Positions 8,659 to 17,478 of a stretch of DNA of 37,546 nt are shown here, in pieces (positions within the stretch are counted from its first letter, which is position 1; every line of letters starts with the position of its first letter). This stretch comes from Polynucleobacter sp. (GTDB lineage: Bacteria > Pseudomonadota > Gammaproteobacteria > Burkholderiales > Burkholderiaceae). Both the position numbers and the translations under genes were made by a program. The stretch spans positions 1-37,546 of the forward strand of contig NZ_JAHBAK020000032.1 of NCBI RefSeq assembly GCF_018500155.2, read 5' to 3'. The notes under the pieces were generated by a model. The model searched no databases. It was not told the origin of the DNA and saw only the letters and a program-made list of their open reading frames with translations.

Positions 8659-9456
8659 CTAATTTGAAAACATCATTGCGGTTAGCAAGAAATCTAGTGC
8701 CAACACCGCCAAAGATGAAATCACTACCGTACGAGTAGTAGCCTGTGAAACGCCCTCTGGCGTTGGTTTTGCTTCATAGCCTTGATATAAAGCTATAAAA
8801 GTGACGGCCACCCCAAATACCAAACTTTTAATCAACCCATTGCCAATATCAGAGAAGAGATCAACCCCACCCTGCATTTGGGACCAAAAAGCCCCGGAAT
8901 CTACGCCAATCAATGGCACACCTACAAAATAACCGCCCATCACCCCTACAGCAGTAAAGATTGTGGCCAAAAGGGGCATTGAAATAATTCCTGCCCACAG
9001 CCGTGGTGCAATCACTCTACCCACAGGATCAACCGCCATCATTTCCATAGCCGTTAGTTGTTCACCCGCTTTCATTAAACCAATTTCTGCAGTGAGCGAG
9101 GTGCCGGCACGCCCCGCAAATAAGAGGGCGGTAATGACAGGTCCCAGTTCACGTGTTAAAGACAAAGCGACCAACAAACCGAGGGCTTGTTCAGATCCAT
9201 AACGATTCAAGGTGTAATAACCCTGAAGACCCAAAACAAATCCAACAAATAAACCTGATACAGCAATAATCACAAACGAATGATTGCCAACAAATAAAAT
9301 TTGATCAATGACTAGACGCGGCCTACGCAATAAAGCGCCGGATCGCAAAAGCACTGCAACAAACATGCGTGCAGCAAGACCAAGGCTAGTGAGATTACGT
9401 CGAACAAAAAATCCAAGATCGCCGAAAAGATTTAGCAATGTCTGAAGTGCAGTCAT
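8659..9456 (-). CDS. mlaE: Phospholipid ABC permease MlaE
   Basis: Inner-membrane permease of the MlaFEDB complex, 265 residues with about five hydrophobic segments. Family motifs include GLQGYYTLNRYGSE, the ELGPVITALLFAGRAGTSLTAEIG stretch (cytoplasmic coupling region) and EQLTAMEMMAVDP. The final part, AVTFIALYQGYEAKPTPEGV followed by ATTRTVV, is also characteristic. Its start overlaps the mlaF stop codon (TAATG). Confidence 0.96.
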   Translation of the reverse strand: MTALQTLLNLFGDLGFFVRRNLTSLGLAARMFVAVLLRSGALLRRPRLVIDQILFVGNHSFVIIAVSGLFVGFVLGLQGYYTLNRYGSEQALGLLVALSLTRELGPVITALLFAGRAGTSLTAEIGLMKAGEQLTAMEMMAVDPVGRVIAPRLWAGIISMPLLATIFTAVGVMGGYFVGVPLIGVDSGAFWSQMQGGVDLFSDIGNGLIKSLVFGVAVTFIALYQGYEAKPTPEGVSQATTRTVVISSLAVLALDFLLTAMMFSN

Positions 9457-10304
9457 TAAGCCCTCACTCCAAAATCATCCTCTAGGCTTTGTCCTGGATA
9501 ATGAAATGGCACTGGACCATCGGGGGCAGCATCTAGAAACTGTCTAACAAATGCATCCGTCGATCTTCTTAATTCTTCCGGAGTACCTTGTGCGCCAATG
9601 CGTCCATTCGCAATGAAATAAACGTAATCGGCAATTGCAAAAGTCTCTTCAACATCATGCGTCACCAATAAACTCGTCGCGCCCAGAGCATCATTGAGAT
9701 CCCTAATAAGGCGCGCGGTTATTCCGAGAGAAATGGGGTCTAAACCCGCAAAAGGCTCGTCATACATGATCAAAGGAGGGTCTAGAGCAATTGCTCTAGC
9801 CAAGGCAACACGTCTTGCCATGCCCCCAGAAATTTGCGACGGCATTAAATCTCTTGCGCCACGCAAACCCACAGCATTGAGCTTCATCAACACTAATGAG
9901 CGCAATAACTCTTCACTTAAATCAGTATGCTCACGCAATGGGAAGGCAACATTCTCAAAAACATTAAGGTCAGTAAACAAGGCGCCGAACTGAAAAAGCA
10001 TGCCCATACGTCGACGTGCTTTCATCAATTCATGGCCATTCATTTGGCCAACGTCTTGACCTTCGAATAAAACCTGACCCGCTTGAGCAGTAAATTGACC
10101 GCCAATCAAACGCAGAATAGTCGTTTTGCCACAGCCTGAACCACCCATGACCGCAACCACTTGACCGCGGCGAAATTCCATATTGAGGCCAGACAAAATC
10201 TGCCTTTCGCCAGGGGCATAGGAAAAGTTGACGTCCTGAATAGCAACGACAACTTCACCTGTAGGCTTTTTTGTGTCCAATTGACCTGGTATGGAAGCGT
10301 TCAT
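9456..10304 (-). CDS. mlaF: Phospholipid ABC ATPase MlaF
   Basis: ATP-binding subunit of the Mla transporter, 282 residues. Walker A is GGSGCGKTT (54-62), followed by the Q-loop LFQFGALF, signature ISGGMARR, Walker B LIMYDEPFAGLDP and the His loop VTHDVEE. The C-terminal tail after about residue 250 is the extension by which MlaF subunits contact one another. The gene starts only 10 bases after the gltD stop. GGGGA lies directly before the ATG, which is closer than usual for a ribosome site. The gltBD transcript may read into this operon. Confidence 0.95.
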   Translation of the reverse strand: MNASIPGQLDTKKPTGEVVVAIQDVNFSYAPGERQILSGLNMEFRRGQVVAVMGGSGCGKTTILRLIGGQFTAQAGQVLFEGQDVGQMNGHELMKARRRMGMLFQFGALFTDLNVFENVAFPLREHTDLSEELLRSLVLMKLNAVGLRGARDLMPSQISGGMARRVALARAIALDPPLIMYDEPFAGLDPISLGITARLIRDLNDALGATSLLVTHDVEETFAIADYVYFIANGRIGAQGTPEELRRSTDAFVRQFLDAAPDGPVPFHYPGQSLEDDFGVRA

Positions 10305-10314
10305 ATCCCCGATA

Positions 10315-11778
10315 TTATCGAGGTAAAACGGATGACCCCATTAAATACTGGTCTACTGCCTGTGCACATTGACGACCTTCGCGAATTGCCCAAACCACCA
10401 AGGATTGACCACGACGCATGTCGCCAGCTGCAAACACCTTAGGCACATTTGTTTGATAAGCAGTTTGACCATCAACGGTTGCTTTAGCATTTCCACGCGC
10501 ATCTTTTTCAACACCAAACGCGTTGAGTACTTGCTGCACTGGTGAAACAAAGCCCATAGCCAACAACACTAAATCTGCCTTGATCTCAAATTCAGAATTT
10601 GGAACTTCAGACATCTTTCCGTCCTTCCATTCCAAACGAACGCCGATTAATTTTTCTACCTTACCGTTTTTGCCCTCGAAACGTTTTGTCCCGACAGACC
10701 AATCTCGCTCACATCCTTCTTCATGCGAAGAAGAGGTACGCAACTTGGTTGGCCAATATGGCCATACTAATGGCTTGTTCTCGACTTCAGGCGGCTGCGG
10801 TAGCAATTCAAATTGTGTAATTTTGGTAGCGCCATGACGATTAGAGGTACCAACACAATCAGATCCAGTATCACCACCACCAATAACAACAACATGTTTA
10901 CCAGTGGCGCGAATCTCGTTCTTTAAATCTCCTGCATTCTCTTTATTTTGAGGAATCAAAAATTCCAAAGCAAAATGCACACCATCTAATTCACGACCCG
11001 GAACAGGAAGATCCCGTGGCTGCTCAGCGCCCCCGGTAATCACAACTGCATCAAAATCCTTCATCAACTGCTCAGGAGAAACTGTCTTGGTGGAGTAATT
11101 TTTAACTTCAGCACCAATAGCTTCTTTGCCAACAAAAACACCTGTTTCAAACTTCACGCCCTCAGCTTGCATCTGCTCAACGCGGCGGTCGATCAGCCAT
11201 TTCTCCATTTTGAAATCAGGAATTCCGTAACGAAGTAAACCACCGATGCGATCATTCTTTTCAAATACCGTCACATCATGACCAACACGGGCCAACTGTT
11301 GAGCCGCCGCCATACCAGCAGGGCCACCACCAACAATTGCTACTTTCTTACCAGTTTTTGTTTTGGATGGCTGTGGTTTTACCCAACCACTTTCCCAACC
11401 CTTATCAATAATGGCATGCTCAATCGACTTGATACCAACCGGTGCACGATTGATGCCCAAAGTACATGCGGCTTCGCAGGGTGCCGGGCAAATACGTCCG
11501 GTGAACTCTGGAAAATTATTGGTTGATTGCAAAACATCTAATGCATTTTTCCAATCGCTATGGAAAACCAAATCGTTGAAATCTGGAATGATGTTATTCA
11601 CAGGGCATCCGTTATTGCAAAACGGGATGCCGCAGTCCATACAACGCGCACCTTGAACTTTTGCTTCTTCGTCAGTTAAAGCGGCTACAAACTCTTTGTA
11701 GTGATGGAGACGTTTGGCAGGCGCTTCGTATGTTTCATCAACGCGCTCAAACTCCATAAATCCAGTGACCTTACCCAT
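10315..11778 (-). CDS. gltD: Glutamate synthase (NADPH) small subunit
   Basis: Supplies electrons from NADPH to the large subunit for making glutamate from glutamine and 2-oxoglutarate. The N-terminal ferredoxin-like part has CMDCGIPFC and NGCPVNN, with a further CPAPCEAAC set for [4Fe-4S] clusters. The FAD site [10 protein letters not shown] and the NADPH site [11 protein letters not shown] follow, and [16 protein letters not shown] closes the FAD fold. Length 487 is normal. It lies 42 bases downstream of gltB on the same strand, so the pair forms one operon. Confidence 0.96.
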   Translation of the reverse strand: MGKVTGFMEFERVDETYEAPAKRLHHYKEFVAALTDEEAKVQGARCMDCGIPFCNNGCPVNNIIPDFNDLVFHSDWKNALDVLQSTNNFPEFTGRICPAPCEAACTLGINRAPVGIKSIEHAIIDKGWESGWVKPQPSKTKTGKKVAIVGGGPAGMAAAQQLARVGHDVTVFEKNDRIGGLLRYGIPDFKMEKWLIDRRVEQMQAEGVKFETGVFVGKEAIGAEVKNYSTKTVSPEQLMKDFDAVVITGGAEQPRDLPVPGRELDGVHFALEFLIPQNKENAGDLKNEIRATGKHVVVIGGGDTGSDCVGTSNRHGATKITQFELLPQPPEVENKPLVWPYWPTKLRTSSSHEEGCERDWSVGTKRFEGKNGKVEKLIGVRLEWKDGKMSEVPNSEFEIKADLVLLAMGFVSPVQQVLNAFGVEKDARGNAKATVDGQTAYQTNVPKVFAAGDMRRGQSLVVWAIREGRQCAQAVDQYLMGSSVLPR

Positions 11779-11820
11779 ATCTAATCCTTAGTATCTTTTC
11801 TTAATGTCCGTCTGTATTAA

Positions 11821-14800
11821 TTAAGCCGCTACGGCCTTCTTTTGCGCCTTTTCCCAAAGCTCACCCAGAGCACGCTTGTACTCAGTAGGGAGAACCTTCA
11901 CAAAACGACCGCGGGCATTTTCCCAGTCAGCCAATATTGCTTTAGCGCGTTCTGAACCGGTATAGCGGAAATGACGCTCAATTAAGCTCTTCAAGATTTG
12001 CTCATCGGTTAAGCGCTCGCCACCATCCTTCACATCGACTGGAGCATGCCATTCGGACTTTGGAATCTTGCTGTTTTGCTCAGCAGTCGGCAAGACTTTT
12101 TCTAAAGTCGCCATACTGGTATTGCAGCGTTTATCAAATAAACCATCTTCGTCATACACGTATGCAACCCCGCCACTCATACCTGCAGCAAAATTGCGGC
12201 CGGTAGTACCCAGCACGACGACAGTACCGCCTGTCATATATTCACAACCATGATCACCAGTACCTTCTACAACAGTCGTGGCGCCAGAGTTACGAACTGC
12301 GAAACGCTCGCCTGCCACACCATTAAAGAACGCTTCACCAGCGATAGCGCCATACAAAACAGTGTTACCAACAATAATGTTCTTAGAAGTGTCGCCACGG
12401 AATTCATGTGGTGCACGAACAATGACGCGCCCGCCTGATAAGCCTTTGCCAACATAGTCATTGCCATCACCCACTAAATCCAAAGTAATACCTCGAGCTA
12501 AGAAAGCTGCAAAACTTTGACCAGCAGTTCCATTGAGCTGAATATGAATTGTGTCGGCAGGCAAACCTGCATGGCCATAACGCTGCGCCACTTCGCCCGA
12601 GAGCATAGCGCCAACAGTACGGTTCACATTCTTGACCGGAACAATGAAAGAAACTTTTTCGCCGCGCTCTAGCGCAGGCTCACTCTTCTCAATCAAGATA
12701 TTGTCGAGTGCATTTTCAAGACCATGATCTTGCGTAAGCACTTGATAGCGAGGCACATCACTTGCTACTTGTGGCTCAGCAAAAATCTTACTGAAATCTA
12801 AACCATGAACTTTCCAGTTCTCAATACCTTTGCGGGTATCAAGTAAGTCAACGCGACCAATCAAATCATCGAATTTACGAATGCCCAATTGCGCCATGAT
12901 TTCGCGTGCTTCTTCGGCAATAAAAAAGAAGAAGTTCACAACATGCTCTGGCTTACCAGAGAACTTTTTACGCAACTCAGGATCTTGGGTTGCCACACCA
13001 ACCGGACAAGTATTGAGATGGCACTTACGCATCATGATGCAACCCTCAACAACCAATGGCGCTGTAGCAAAACCAAACTCATCGGCACCCAACAATGCGC
13101 CAATCACAACATCGCGCCCCGTCTTCATTTGGCCGTCAGCCTGAACACGTATACGACTACGTAAGCCATTCAGAACCAAAGTCTGCTGCGTTTCAGCTAA
13201 ACCAAGCTCCCATGGAGAACCAGCATGCTTGATTGAAGAAAGTGGTGAAGCTCCAGTACCGCCATCATGACCAGCAATCACCACGTGATCAGCTTTTGCT
13301 TTCGCAACACCAGCAGCAACAGTGCCAACACCAACCTCAGAAACCAACTTCACAGATACATCAGCTTTTGGATTGACATTCTTTAAGTCATGAATTAACT
13401 GAGCAATATCTTCAATTGAGTAGATATCATGATGTGGAGGTGGTGAAATTAGGCCAACCCCCGGAACGGAGAAGCGCAATTTACCAATATAGTCAGATAC
13501 TTTTCCACCTGGCAATTGACCGCCTTCCCCAGGCTTTGCACCCTGTGCCATCTTGATCTGCAATTGATCGGCAGAACGTAGATATTCAGTAGTGACACCG
13601 AAACGTCCTGAAGCAACCTGCTTAATCTTAGAGCGCAAGGAATCGCCATCTTCTAGCGGGATATTTGCCTCAACTACTTCACTACCCAAAATGCTAGATA
13701 GGGTTTCACCTTTTTTGATCGGAATACCCTTAAGTTCATTGACATAACGATTGGGATCCTCGCCACCCTCACCGGTATTGGACTTGCCGCCAATACGATT
13801 CATTGCAATCGCTAAGGTTGCATGCGCTTCAGTGGAAATTGACCCTAAAGACATCGCACCAGTCGCAAAACGTTTCACAATTTCTTTTGCGGGCTCAACT
13901 TCATCTAACGGAATTGCTTTGCTTGGATCAATCTTGAATTCAAACAAACCGCGCAAAGTCATTTGACGCTTAGTCTGATCGTTGATGATGTTGGCATACT
14001 CTTTATATGTCTGGTATCCCTTATCGGAACCAATACGTGTGGAGTGCTGCAACTTGGCGATAGTATCGGGAGTCCACATATGGTTCTCGCCGCGAATGCG
14101 GAATGCATATTCTCCGCCTGCATCGAGCATATTAGTGAGCACTGGATCATTACCAAAAGCGGCGCTATGCATACGCAAGGCCTCTTCAGCCACTTCAAAT
14201 ACGCCGATACCACCTACATTTGATGGGGTGCCTTTGAAGTACTGATCAATGATGTCGCGATTTAAACCAATTGCTTCAAAAATCTGTGACCCGGTGTAAG
14301 ACATATAAGTAGAGATGCCCATTTTGGACATTACTTTTTGCAAGCCCTTGCCAACCGCTTTGACAAAATTCTTAACCGCTTTTTCACCTGATAAATCACC
14401 CGACAAACCCTTAGCCATATCCACTAAGGTTTCCATCGCAAGGTATGGGTGAACAGCTTCTGCTCCATAACCTGCTAGCAATGCAAAGTGATGCGTTTCA
14501 CGCGCACTACCGGTTTCTACAACGAGACCCACGCTGGTACGCAAACCTTTTTGAACCAAGTGCTGATGAATTGCTGATGTTGCGAGCAATGCTGGAATAG
14601 CAACGTGCTTCTCATCAACCTGTCGATCGCTAACGATCAAGATGTTGTAGCCAGAACGGACTGCATCTGCCGCTTCGGCACATAAGGATGCTAAGCGCGC
14701 CTCGATTCCTGCTTTGCCCCATGCGGCGGGATAGCAGATATCTAATTCATAAGAACGGAACTTGCCATTGGTGTAATGACCAATATGACGAATCTTGGTG

Positions 14801-16566
14801 ATGTCATCAAAATCCAAAATAGGCTGACTGACTTCTAAACGCATTGGTGGATTGATGTTGTTCGTATCCAGTAAATTGGGCTTTGGTCCAATGAACGAAA
14901 CCAACGACATCACCATGTTTTCGCGAATCGGATCAATCGGAGGATTGGTCACTTGCGCAAACAATTGTTTGAAGTAGTTATAGAGCGGCTTATTCTTATT
15001 TGAAAGGACAGCCAATGGACTGTCATTACCCATCGAGCCAATTGCCTCTTCACCATTCATAGCCATCGGAGCCATGAGGTACTTGATATCTTCCTGGGTA
15101 TAGCCAAATGCCTGCTGACGATCGAGCAATTTAGCCGCTGGACGAATAGTCGTTTTTTCATCAACGAGATCAACCTTGCTGGCGTCTACCTCATCCAATT
15201 TCACGCGCACCGCATCGATCCAACTCTTGTATGGCTTTGCCTTTGAAACAGCATTCTTTAACTCAACGTCATCAATGATGCGACCTTGCTCCATATCGAT
15301 CATGAACATCTTGCCTGGCTGCAAGCGCCATTTTTGTACGATCTTGCTTTCAGGAATAGGTAGTACGCCAGCTTCTGATGCCATGATGACCAAGTCATCG
15401 TCGGTAACGTAATAGCGTGCAGGGCGCAAACCATTGCGATCCAGAGTTGCGCCAATTTGACGACCATCTGTAAATGCCATTGCAGCAGGACCATCCCATG
15501 GCTCCATCATCGATGCATGGTATTCATAAAATGCACGACGATTGTCATCCATCAATGTATGCTGTTCCCACGCTTCAGGAATCATCATCATCATCGCTTG
15601 TGCCAATGGATAACCTGACATCACCAACAATTCGAGACAGTTATCAAAGCATGCTGTGTCTGATTGGCCTGGATAAATCAATGGCCAAAGTTTTTGTAAA
15701 TCATCTCCAAGCACTGGCGAACTAATTGCGCCCTCACGAGCGTTTACCCAATTAACGTTGCCTTTCACTGTATTAATTTCACCATTGTGGGCAATCATGC
15801 GATATGGGTGGGCTAACTCCCATGCGGGGAATGTATTGGTTGAAAAACGTTGATGCACAAGGGCTAAAGCCGAAACAGTACGGGGGTCTTGCAGGTCTTG
15901 ATAGTAGGCACCTACTTGATTTGCCAAGAGCAATCCTTTGTACACAATTGTGCGCGCTGACATCGATGCAACAAAATATTCCTTGCCATGCTTTAAATGC
16001 AAATCTTGAATAGCGTGACTAGCTGTTTTACGAATGACATACAACTTGCGCTCAAGTGCATCAGTAGTCATGATGTCACGACCACGGCCAATAAAAATTT
16101 GTCGAATGAATGGCTCAGTCATGCGAACAGTTGGCGACATCGGCAACTTCACATCAATCGGAACATCTCTCCAACCCAAAACCACTTGGCCCTCTAAACG
16201 AACTGTCCGCTCAAGTTCCTGTTCGCATGCAAGTCTTGATGCATGCTCCTTAGGCAAGAAAATCATGCCAACACCGTATTCACCGAGTGGCGGTAATGTA
16301 ACGCCTTGTTTTGCCATTTCTTCGCGATACAAGGTATCGGGAATCTGAATCAGGATTCCGGCACCATCACCCATCAATGGATCTGCGCCAACGGCACCCC
16401 GATGATCCAAGTTCTCCAAAATCTTTAAACCTTGAGAAACAATCTCATGGGATTTTTTTCCCTTGATGTGCGCGACGAATCCTACGCCGCAAGCATCATG
16501 CTCATTTTGGGGATCGTATAGCCCTTGAGCGATTGGACGAAGTGAGGTTTGATTTTGTGTAGTCAT
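11821..16566 (-). CDS. gltB: Glutamate synthase large subunit
   Basis: At 1581 residues this is the largest gene here. The N-terminal class II amidotransferase domain needs processing to expose Cys26 (ACGVGF), so residues 1-25 are a propeptide. The inactive central domain, the FMN and [3Fe-4S] synthase domain ([13 protein letters not shown]; cysteines in [14 protein letters not shown]) and the C-terminal GXGXG beta-helix ([22 protein letters not shown]) follow in order. Ammonia released from glutamine tunnels to the synthase site. A promoter candidate lies at 16612-16640. Slightly longer than many bacterial GltB proteins (about 1480-1550), with no obvious inserted domain. Confidence 0.97.
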   Translation of the reverse strand: MTTQNQTSLRPIAQGLYDPQNEHDACGVGFVAHIKGKKSHEIVSQGLKILENLDHRGAVGADPLMGDGAGILIQIPDTLYREEMAKQGVTLPPLGEYGVGMIFLPKEHASRLACEQELERTVRLEGQVVLGWRDVPIDVKLPMSPTVRMTEPFIRQIFIGRGRDIMTTDALERKLYVIRKTASHAIQDLHLKHGKEYFVASMSARTIVYKGLLLANQVGAYYQDLQDPRTVSALALVHQRFSTNTFPAWELAHPYRMIAHNGEINTVKGNVNWVNAREGAISSPVLGDDLQKLWPLIYPGQSDTACFDNCLELLVMSGYPLAQAMMMMIPEAWEQHTLMDDNRRAFYEYHASMMEPWDGPAAMAFTDGRQIGATLDRNGLRPARYYVTDDDLVIMASEAGVLPIPESKIVQKWRLQPGKMFMIDMEQGRIIDDVELKNAVSKAKPYKSWIDAVRVKLDEVDASKVDLVDEKTTIRPAAKLLDRQQAFGYTQEDIKYLMAPMAMNGEEAIGSMGNDSPLAVLSNKNKPLYNYFKQLFAQVTNPPIDPIRENMVMSLVSFIGPKPNLLDTNNINPPMRLEVSQPILDFDDITKIRHIGHYTNGKFRSYELDICYPAAWGKAGIEARLASLCAEAADAVRSGYNILIVSDRQVDEKHVAIPALLATSAIHQHLVQKGLRTSVGLVVETGSARETHHFALLAGYGAEAVHPYLAMETLVDMAKGLSGDLSGEKAVKNFVKAVGKGLQKVMSKMGISTYMSYTGSQIFEAIGLNRDIIDQYFKGTPSNVGGIGVFEVAEEALRMHSAAFGNDPVLTNMLDAGGEYAFRIRGENHMWTPDTIAKLQHSTRIGSDKGYQTYKEYANIINDQTKRQMTLRGLFEFKIDPSKAIPLDEVEPAKEIVKRFATGAMSLGSISTEAHATLAIAMNRIGGKSNTGEGGEDPNRYVNELKGIPIKKGETLSSILGSEVVEANIPLEDGDSLRSKIKQVASGRFGVTTEYLRSADQLQIKMAQGAKPGEGGQLPGGKVSDYIGKLRFSVPGVGLISPPPHHDIYSIEDIAQLIHDLKNVNPKADVSVKLVSEVGVGTVAAGVAKAKADHVVIAGHDGGTGASPLSSIKHAGSPWELGLAETQQTLVLNGLRSRIRVQADGQMKTGRDVVIGALLGADEFGFATAPLVVEGCIMMRKCHLNTCPVGVATQDPELRKKFSGKPEHVVNFFFFIAEEAREIMAQLGIRKFDDLIGRVDLLDTRKGIENWKVHGLDFSKIFAEPQVASDVPRYQVLTQDHGLENALDNILIEKSEPALERGEKVSFIVPVKNVNRTVGAMLSGEVAQRYGHAGLPADTIHIQLNGTAGQSFAAFLARGITLDLVGDGNDYVGKGLSGGRVIVRAPHEFRGDTSKNIIVGNTVLYGAIAGEAFFNGVAGERFAVRNSGATTVVEGTGDHGCEYMTGGTVVVLGTTGRNFAAGMSGGVAYVYDEDGLFDKRCNTSMATLEKVLPTAEQNSKIPKSEWHAPVDVKDGGERLTDEQILKSLIERHFRYTGSERAKAILADWENARGRFVKVLPTEYKRALGELWEKAQKKAVAA

Positions 16567-16611
16567 AGTGTTTCTCGAGGCTAGATGGGCCTAATTTCTT
16601 TTGGAGGATCA

Positions 16612-16640
16612 AATATAGGTGAATACCCATACCGATGCAA
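16612..16640 (-). promoter_or_regulatory. Candidate sigma-70 promoter for gltBD
   Basis: On the minus strand TTGCAT (16640-16635) and TATATT (16617-16612) are separated by exactly 17 bases. Transcription would start near 16605, about 39 bases before the gltB ATG. The leader is too short for a riboswitch. The promoter lies between gltB and the transposase gene, so gltBD expression need not depend on mrcA. Confidence 0.5.
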
Positions 16641-16652
16641 TAGAAATAAAAT

Positions 16653-16713
16653 GAGTCTGTCCCATTTATTTTAGGTTAGCACCAAGTTGTTTTTATAAAT
16701 TGGGGACAGAGTC
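16653..16713. repeat. Imperfect inverted repeat beside the RAYT gene
   Basis: GAGTCTGTCCCA (16653-16664) and GGGGACAGAGTC (16702-16713) are inverted copies matching at 10 of 12 positions. Beyond them the A/T-rich flanks also pair roughly, with a small shift. The repeat lies just downstream of the transposase gene. A short hairpin, CGTTGC-TATAT-GCAACG (16713-16729), abuts it. Such conserved short palindromic units are what RAYT proteins act on, so these are candidate REP-like sequences. Confidence 0.5.
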
Positions 16714-16749
16714 GTTGCTATATGCAACGCTTCACCCCATACCTAGACC

Positions 16750-17454
16750 CTATCTCACTGAATCTAAAGGATTTAATTTTCTTGGGCGCCCTCTATGGCG
16801 AATTTTGGTAATTTCTGGAGTTTCTTTGAAAAGCTTTTTTGCGTATATATCGCTAACCCAGGGTTTGGAGCGTATCAAGGATTCTGTAATTTGCCGATCC
16901 TCCCAATGGGGGGCCCCTTCCTTTACAAAATCTGACCATCTCATTTGTCTTTCAAAGGGGGTATTGCCCAGCTTCCAAAAATAAGGGTGGTCTACCAGCC
17001 AGGGCTCACCATTACCCCCAATATGTGTTGCAAAACTAGTCCAAACAGAGTCTTGGGGACTCGATTCAAATCCTGCTCTTACAGGATTTAATTCAATGTA
17101 GCGCTGACAACGCAAAAAGTAATCTGGATCAATTAAAGAAGAGCGGTATCTACCTTCCCAGATGGTGCCCGATCGATGATGTTGTTGATTAAAGTACTGG
17201 GCATACCTGCGCCCCAAAGACTGCATTGTTTTAGCCAACGAATCTTCATTTTGCGGAGTTAACAATAAATGTACGTGATTTGGCATTAAGGCAAATGCAT
17301 GTACAGCACAACCAAATTGCCTAGCGGCATCACGCAACCAATCCAAATACACTTTCCGATCATCGGCACCAAAGAAAAGTGTTTCGCGATTATTGCCACG
17401 CACCATGACATGCATTGCTTGGCCTGGAATAACAGTGCGCGCTTGCCGAGCCAT
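16750..17454 (-). CDS. REP-associated tyrosine transposase (RAYT, Y1/IS200-like)
   Basis: A 234-residue Y1 transposase of the REP-associated type (TnpA_REP). The HUH motif is H60-V-H62 in ALMPNHVHLLL. The helix SLGRRYAQYFNQ holds the candidate catalytic tyrosines (Y84 or Y87), and the family signatures GTIWEGRYRSSLID and YIELNPVRAG follow. These enzymes cut and join single-stranded DNA at REP hairpins and are usually single-copy, domesticated genes rather than free insertion sequences. The gene starts 11 bases after the mrcA stop. No terminal repeats typical of a complete IS200/IS605 element are obvious, but inverted repeats lie at 16653-16729 and a palindrome at 17462-17478. The reading frame looks intact. 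Confidence 0.9.
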   Translation of the reverse strand: MARQARTVIPGQAMHVMVRGNNRETLFFGADDRKVYLDWLRDAARQFGCAVHAFALMPNHVHLLLTPQNEDSLAKTMQSLGRRYAQYFNQQHHRSGTIWEGRYRSSLIDPDYFLRCQRYIELNPVRAGFESSPQDSVWTSFATHIGGNGEPWLVDHPYFWKLGNTPFERQMRWSDFVKEGAPHWEDRQITESLIRSKPWVSDIYAKKLFKETPEITKIRHRGRPRKLNPLDSVR

Positions 17455-17461
17455 GACGTAT

Positions 17462-17478
17462 CGAACTACTGTAGTTCG
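17462..17478. repeat. Perfect 8+1+8 palindrome over the mrcA stop codon
   Basis: CGAACTAC-T-GTAGTTCG is a perfect inverted repeat with a one-base centre. It contains the mrcA stop codon and ends 8 bases before the RAYT start. It includes GTAG, the tetranucleotide that marks REP elements recognised by RAYT proteins in other bacteria. It may be a RAYT target, an insertion scar, or a chance feature of the stop region. Confidence 0.5.

Noticed and set aside
13963..14245. Overlapping plus-strand open frames of 86-87 codons opposite gltB.
   Set aside because: They lie wholly antisense to a conserved GltB region, resemble no family, and have no ribosome site; many similar shadows occur along gltB.
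16567..16611. Possible glutamine or other riboswitch in the gltB leader.
   Set aside because: With the promoter candidate at 16612-16640 the leader is about 39 bases, too short for a riboswitch, and no stem structure or U-run is seen there.
16653..17478. Complete IS200/IS605 insertion sequence.
   Set aside because: No partner tnpB, no clear left and right end hairpins of that family, and the protein has RAYT-type signatures, so a single-gene RAYT is the better call.
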